From an uncultured Holophagaceae bacterium (GTDB lineage: Bacteria; Acidobacteriota; Holophagae; Holophagales; Holophagaceae), in assembly GCA_903927605.1 (NCBI GenBank), contig CAIYNT010000132.1, positions 1 to 10,861 of the forward strand: a stretch of DNA of 10,861 nt, read 5' to 3'. Of this stretch, positions 8,001-10,861 are shown piece after piece. The position numbers and the translations under genes were made by a program. Numbering within the stretch: position 1 is the first letter of the stretch; each line of letters opens with the position of its first letter. The notes under the pieces were generated by a model. It saw only the letters and a program-made list of their open reading frames with translations, searched no databases and was not told where the DNA came from.

Positions 8001-8076
8001 CGCATTGGTGAAGGAAGGTGGAGAAATGTACGCCATCGCCACGACCGAACGGAAATCAACCACCAAGGCAAATTGA
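5008..8076 (+). CDS. CheB-CheR-coiled coil-PAS fusion signalling protein
   Basis: This 1022-residue cytoplasmic protein joins both chemotaxis receptor-modifying enzymes. The CheB methylesterase domain (about 44-230) has the catalytic triad S53 (GASAGG), H82 (VQHLAPD) and D174 (GTGSDG), but no receiver domain in front of it. The CheR methyltransferase domain (about 248-515) has the N-terminal helical part (RRIERRM), the SAM-binding VWCPGCSTGEEAYS (349-362), FATDID (383-388) and SCRNLLIYL (456-464). A heptad-repeat coiled coil spans about 700-785, then two PAS domains (about 785-890 and 905-1015). It ends without a kinase domain. ATG 5008 has GAGG six bases upstream. The hybrid kinase starts 16 bp after its stop, so the two are probably one operon and act together. 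Such CheB/CheR-PAS proteins are common outside classical chemotaxis clusters; no chemoreceptor, CheA or CheW is present here. Substrate and input are unknown. Intact. Confidence 0.93.
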   Translation: MSRKKEPDQKRTPKVQAASAEAIPAPPLVEETDASPSPSHPLNPFPIVGIGASAGGLGAFEAFFAGMPAEVDPGMAFVLVQHLAPDHESILTELIQRYTRMKVFVVEDGIVVQPNCAYVIPPGHDMAFLNGALQLLEPSAPRGHRLPIDFFFRSLAQDQRDRAIGIVLSGTGSDGTLGVWAIKGEGGMVMAQTPDSTEFDGMPRSALGTGMVDFELPPAEMAAQLIAYVARAFGKPSSRPAAIPTPRTENALRKIFILLRSQTSHDFSNYKPSTVHRRIERRMAVHQIDSLESYVKFMQQTPAEVEALFRDLLIGVTNFFRDTEAFQALEEQIIPKLFVDKPAGSVIRVWCPGCSTGEEAYSIAILLQERVEALKQSYSLQVFATDIDSRAVATARTGIYPASIAVDLSEDRLARFFVAEPDGSAYRIRKGIRDLLVFSEQNVIKDPPFSKLDLISCRNLLIYLGGDLQKKLIPLFHYSLNPGGMLFLGTSETVGEFGDLFAALDRKAKIFQRKEDFRGGQRAALGHFLRPLTASHGALPQATTRMTFPVKLPLRELTEQALLQKATPAGALVNGQGDILYMHGRTGMYLELGSGEVGLPNILKMAREGLRRELATALHKAEGTKEPVHCPALRVRTNGHFTQVNLSVHPIAPGGSKTEPAAIEAALYLIVLEEAPSTDAVNPAVSLQTTDPSLDLDTRITALTQELRAKEEYLQTANEELETSNEELKSSNEEMQSVNEELQSTNEELETSKEELQSVNEELATVNGELQTKVVDLSRANNDMNNLLAGTGIGTVFVDMHLRILRFTPTASTIINLIASDVGRPVGHLVSNLVGYDRLVADAQSVLDTLIPKEVEVQTTDGKWFTMRIQPYRTLDNMIEGAVITFVDTTEAVHMRGALKEANDLLRLAVVVRDAHDAITVQDLDGRTLAWNPGAVRLYGWSEAEALAMNVRDRIPEGLHEGALATLAQLSRAEILKPYLTQRLAKGGSSVDVSIISTALVKEGGEMYAIATTERKSTTKAN
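7162..7317 (+). repeat. In-frame 21-bp tandem repeat encoding coiled-coil heptads
   Basis: About seven successive heptads of the form EEL-x-(S/T)-x-N encode residues 719-770 of the CheB/CheR fusion, starting EELETSN, EELKSSN, EEMQSVN, EELQSTN. At the DNA level the unit is 21 bp with a gaggaactg-like core. The heptads make a long acidic coiled coil linking the CheR and PAS parts, a common feature of this protein family. Synonymous differences between units show that it is not a recent amplification. Confidence 0.85.
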
Positions 8077-8092
8077 CCGAAAGAAGATCACC

Positions 8093-10645
8093 ATGGCCCC
8101 TATTGGCGACACCTCCAGCGATGCCAACGGCCTCCGCAAACAGGCTGAGGAAGTCGTACGAGTCAAGGCCGCTGCGTTGCCGAAGGCGCAGTCCGGGGAG
8201 CCTGATGTCGCTCAGACCTTCCATGAACTTCAAGTGCATCAGATTGAGTTGGAGCTTCAGAACGAGGAGCTGCGCCGGGCCCAGGTGGCGCTGGACGCCA
8301 TGCAGGCGCGGTATTTCGATCTCTACGATCTCGCGCCAGTCGGGTATTGCACGCTCAACGAGCACGGGCTCATCCTGGAAGCCAATCTGACCGCCACGAC
8401 CCTTTTGGGGGTTCCTCGCGGAGCAATGGTCAAGCAGCCTGTCTCGCGCTTCATTCATTCCGACGACAAGGACCTCTATTACATGCACCGAAAGCGGCTC
8501 CTCGACACCGAAGAACCGCAGGCCTGGGACATGCGGATGCTGAAAGGAGATGGCACCGCCTTTTGGGGGCATCTGGCAGCTACGGTCGTCCAGGACACCG
8601 ACGGCACGGATGTGGTTCGCATCATGCTTTCTGATGTCACCGACCGAATCAGGGTGGAGCGGGCACAGGCATTCCTTGCCAGGGCTGACTGGCTTACCAG
8701 CGATGAGGGTTTCTTTCAGGCACTGGCACGCTTCCTGGCGGAAGACCTGGGCATGGACTATGTCTGCATTGATCGTTTGGCGGGTGATTGCCTCGCAGCC
8801 GAGACCCTCGCCATCTGGTTCGACGGCCATTTTGAAGACAACGTATCCTACACACTCAAGGACACGCCTTGCGGTGATGTGGTGGGGAAGGCACTCTGCT
8901 GTTTCCCCAGTGGGGTGCGCCATTTATTTCCCAAGGATCAGGTGCTCCAGGTCATGACTGCGGAGAGTTACCTGGGGGCCACCTTATGGGGATCGAATGG
9001 GCGACCCATCGGTTTGATCGCGCTAATTGGACGCCGCCCCGTGGGCGATCCCGACGCAGTGAAAACGACTCTGGACCTCGTAGCTGTTCGGGCCGCTGCC
9101 GAACTGGAGCACCACCAAGCCGAGGAGACGCTGCGGGCAAGTGAGCGAATGTTGCAGGATTCGCAGGCTGTCGCCCACATCGGTTCATACATTACCGAAC
9201 TGAATGCAACAGAATTTGTCACCAATACCTGGAAGGCATCTCCCGAAATATACAAAATATTTGGGATCGACAAATCGTACCCTCACACCTTGGAAGGCTG
9301 GGCCGGGTTCATTCATCCTGATTCGAAAGAAGAACTGCTCGCCTACCACAAGCAGGTTTTAGACGAACGAAAGCGTTTCGACCTTCAGTACAAAATCATT
9401 CGTATCAACGATGGGCAGGAACGCTGGGTTCAAGGGACGGGAGAGATCGAATATGACGAGCATTCAAATCCAATCAGGATGCTTGGCACGATTCAGGATA
9501 TAACCGAGCGAAAGTTGGTGGAGGACCAGAACACCCAACTCCAAGCCCAGCTTCATCATGTCCAGAAGATGGAAAACCTCGGCAGCCTGGCCGGAGGCAT
9601 TGCTCACGACATGAACAACGTGCTGGGTGCCATTCTCGGATTGGCCTCGGCCAACATTGAAGTCCAACCCGCAGGGAGCCCTGCGAGAAGGGCCTTTGAA
9701 GTGATCATCAAGGCCGCCGAGCGTGGCGGTAAGATGGTTAGAAGTCTGCTGACTTTTGCCCGGAAGAGCCCAGCCGAAACACTCCAACTGGATATGAACA
9801 CCGTGCTCCAGGAGGAAGTTCACCTTTTGGAGAACACGACATTGTCCAAGGTCCGCCTGGTACTGGACCTCGGTCCAAACCTTCGGCCCATCAGCGGAGA
9901 TGTGAATGCCCTGACCCATGCGCTGATGAACCTCTGCGTCAACGCCGTGGATGCCATGCCTGATAACGGCACACTCACGTTCCGCACCAGGAATGTCGAC
10001 AATGACTGGATCGAAGTCATGGTGGAGGACACCGGGACCGGGATGCCCAAAGAAGTTCTTGAGAAGGCCATGGACCCCTTCTTCACCACCAAGGGAATCG
10101 GCAAGGGGACGGGATTGGGCCTGTCCATCGTCTATCAAACAGTGAAGGCCCACCGGGGTCAGATGGAAATTCTGAGCGAGCCTAGCCAAGGCACGCGTGT
10201 CCGGATGCGCTTCCCGGCCTGGGAGATCAGCCATCCAAACACTGCCAATCCAGCAGTCGATCAGGTGGCGAACCCTCTCCTGGCGATGAAGGTGCTGCTC
10301 GTGGATGACGATGAACTGATCCAGAGTTCCATGCAGACCATCCTCGAAGTCCTCGGCCACACCGTTACCACCGCCAGCAGCGGTGAGGAAGCTCTTGCTA
10401 GGCTGGAAGCGGGGTTCGAGCCTGATTTGGTCATCCTGGACATGAACATGCCGGGGTTGGGTGGCGTTGGCACGCTGCCGCGCCTGCGTGCGCTGCGTCC
10501 CAATGTGCCGGTTCTCCTGAGCACGGGTCGGGTCGACCAGACGGCCCTGGAGCTTGCCTCGGCTCATGCAGGTGTCACCCTGCTGTCCAAGCCCTTCAGC
10601 ATGAGAGAACTTCAGCAGCACCTGGAACCTCTTGGGGGAGGCTGA
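8093..10645 (+). CDS. Hybrid sensor histidine kinase: PAS-GAF-PAS-HisKA-HATPase-REC
   Basis: This 850-residue soluble hybrid kinase has no membrane segment. From ATG 8093: an N-terminal helical linker ([16 protein letters not shown]), PAS about 70-185 ending in a PAC-like SDVTDR, GAF about 190-340, PAS about 360-475 ending QDITERK, then HisKA with phospho-accepting H505 (GGIAHDMNN). The ATPase domain has N617 (CVNAVDAM), D646 (DTGTGMP), an F-box (PFFTTK) and the G2 loop GKGTGLGLS (670-678). The C-terminal receiver (about 733-848) has acidic D738-D740, phospho-acceptor D783 (LDMNMPG), S810 and K833. The GTG at 8018 is rejected as start because it lies in the upstream gene; before the ATG only a weak aagaag is seen, which suggests coupling to the CheB/CheR fusion 16 bp upstream. 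It has no DNA-binding output, so the final effector lies elsewhere. H505 to D783 phosphotransfer is inferred from the family. Confidence 0.95.
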   Translation: MAPIGDTSSDANGLRKQAEEVVRVKAAALPKAQSGEPDVAQTFHELQVHQIELELQNEELRRAQVALDAMQARYFDLYDLAPVGYCTLNEHGLILEANLTATTLLGVPRGAMVKQPVSRFIHSDDKDLYYMHRKRLLDTEEPQAWDMRMLKGDGTAFWGHLAATVVQDTDGTDVVRIMLSDVTDRIRVERAQAFLARADWLTSDEGFFQALARFLAEDLGMDYVCIDRLAGDCLAAETLAIWFDGHFEDNVSYTLKDTPCGDVVGKALCCFPSGVRHLFPKDQVLQVMTAESYLGATLWGSNGRPIGLIALIGRRPVGDPDAVKTTLDLVAVRAAAELEHHQAEETLRASERMLQDSQAVAHIGSYITELNATEFVTNTWKASPEIYKIFGIDKSYPHTLEGWAGFIHPDSKEELLAYHKQVLDERKRFDLQYKIIRINDGQERWVQGTGEIEYDEHSNPIRMLGTIQDITERKLVEDQNTQLQAQLHHVQKMENLGSLAGGIAHDMNNVLGAILGLASANIEVQPAGSPARRAFEVIIKAAERGGKMVRSLLTFARKSPAETLQLDMNTVLQEEVHLLENTTLSKVRLVLDLGPNLRPISGDVNALTHALMNLCVNAVDAMPDNGTLTFRTRNVDNDWIEVMVEDTGTGMPKEVLEKAMDPFFTTKGIGKGTGLGLSIVYQTVKAHRGQMEILSEPSQGTRVRMRFPAWEISHPNTANPAVDQVANPLLAMKVLLVDDDELIQSSMQTILEVLGHTVTTASSGEEALARLEAGFEPDLVILDMNMPGLGGVGTLPRLRALRPNVPVLLSTGRVDQTALELASAHAGVTLLSKPFSMRELQQHLEPLGGG

Positions 10646-10733
10646 GGGTGGGTTGTTCACCATTGCGGTGAAGTTGGACAGCAAGAGCCTTAGTCCTCGA
10701 TGCCAACCTCTGGTTGCACTCATAAAATGCCAC

Positions 10734-10798
10734 GGTGCAGAAGGGGGTGCCCTCCGCTTCGGCCTACGGCCTGCGCCTCGGACACCCCCTTCTGCACC
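10734..10798. terminator. Long hairpin behind the kinase gene
   Basis: Arms of 16 bp (10734-10749 and 10783-10798, ggtgcagaagggggtg and its exact complement) pair perfectly. An inner ggcc-ta-cggcc pairing near 10761-10770 extends the structure with imperfect middle pairs. It lies 88 bp after the kinase stop and just inside the putative right end. There is no T-run, so it may be a factor-assisted or bidirectional transcription stop, a barrier guarding the element end, or a REP-like palindrome. A weaker 6-bp hairpin (ttcacc/ggtgaa, 10656-10672) lies closer to the stop codon; the rest of 10646-10733 shows nothing else. Confidence 0.5.
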
Positions 10799-10808
10799 AA
10801 TCAATCGA

Positions 10809-10857
10809 TGGGGAATGGTAATTGTCGCCGGTGATGAATTGTAGTTGACGGTGGACA
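10809..10857 (-). repeat. IS21-type right terminal repeat, mirror of the left end
   Basis: Read on the minus strand from 10857, this begins TGTCCAC and contains cgtcaactac then cgacaattac, exactly 23 bp apart, the same period as at 2011-2059. Ungapped identity to the left end is 34 of 49, with the inner subrepeat (10809-10830) sharing the TCCCCA ending. Its orientation marks the right end of an element lying to its left, yet no transposase gene is next to it; the nearest istAB is the one at 2129-4383. The tip might instead be 10861, where TGCCTG would match the left tip. Confidence 0.6.
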
Positions 10858-10861
10858 GGCA

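Larger units (their letters stand above)
2011..10857 (+). mobile_element. Putative IS21-family transposon with passenger genes
   Basis: The proposed element runs from TG at 2011 to CA at 10857 (8847 bp). It holds istA-istB at its left and an IHF-like gene, a CheB/CheR fusion and a hybrid kinase as cargo. The two ends align without gaps at 34 of 49 positions (2011-2059 against the complement of 10809-10857), and each contains two related repeats spaced 23 bp apart, the multi-repeat end architecture known for IS21. There is no room for an end directly behind istB, because the next gene's stop lies 14 bp away. Bases 10858-10861 (ggca) match the start of 2004-2010 (ggcagcc), consistent with a 7-bp target duplication truncated by the window edge. 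The alternative tip at 10861 would give TGCCTG at both ends, but it puts the internal repeats 4 bp out of register. IS21 elements are normally 2-2.5 kb, so the cargo model is inference. The istAB module itself is secure. Confidence 0.5.

Noticed and set aside
9464..10804. 446-codon open frame on the minus strand opposite the kinase
   Set aside because: It lies antisense to conserved kinase and receiver motifs and reads as a typical GC-rich shadow frame; no domain is recognisable. The same holds for 7063-7953 and 7991-8923 on the minus strand.
10632..10844. 70-codon open frame after the kinase gene
   Set aside because: It overlaps the kinase end, runs through the long hairpin and into the terminal repeat, and resembles no protein.
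10809..10861. Left end of a second IS21 copy starting to the right of the window
   Set aside because: The repeats point the other way: their orientation marks the right end of an element lying to the left. An inverted element would need istA on the minus strand beside it, and none is there.

Overview
The window looks like bacterial chromosomal DNA from a GC-rich Gram-negative organism. A deltaproteobacterium or an acidobacterium such as a Geothrix relative would fit the large fused sensory proteins, but no gene fixes the taxon. About 2 kb of visibly AT-richer accessory DNA is followed by about 8.8 kb of GC-rich DNA, and the change falls at or just before position 2011.

Layout: (1) Positions 1-1100 hold the 3' part of a membrane-bound M48 zinc metalloprotease gene, open to the left edge. 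(2) Positions 1206-1784 encode a small stand-alone HEPN-like protein with an R-x4-H motif. (3) Positions 1785-2010 are non-coding. (4) Positions 2011-4383 hold the left end and the istA-istB transposition genes of an IS21-family element. (5) Positions 4398-4694, on the minus strand, encode an IHF/HU-type DNA-bending protein that converges on istB with only 14 bp between the two stop codons. (6) Positions 4695-5007 are a divergent regulatory gap with an AT-rich inverted repeat. (7) Positions 5008-8076 and 8093-10645 form a two-gene signalling unit: a CheB-CheR-coiled coil-PAS fusion, then a PAS-GAF-PAS hybrid histidine kinase with a C-terminal receiver. (8) Positions 10646-10861 hold a long hairpin and then a sequence that mirrors the IS21 left end.

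The most interesting reading is that positions 2011 to about 10857 are one IS21-type transposon carrying passengers. No right end lies behind istB, where the family normally has it. Instead, the reverse complement of 10809-10857 aligns without gaps to 2011-2059 at 34 of 49 positions. Both ends begin with TG and both contain two repeats spaced exactly 23 bp apart. The four bases after the proposed right tip (ggca) equal the first four of the seven bases before the left tip (ggcagcc), which would fit a 7-bp target duplication running past the window edge. On this reading, IstA/IstB mobilise a cargo of an IHF-like protein and a CheB/CheR-hybrid kinase signalling pair. The ends are read by eye, and alternatives (a fused or deleted pair of IS copies, a solo right end) remain open.
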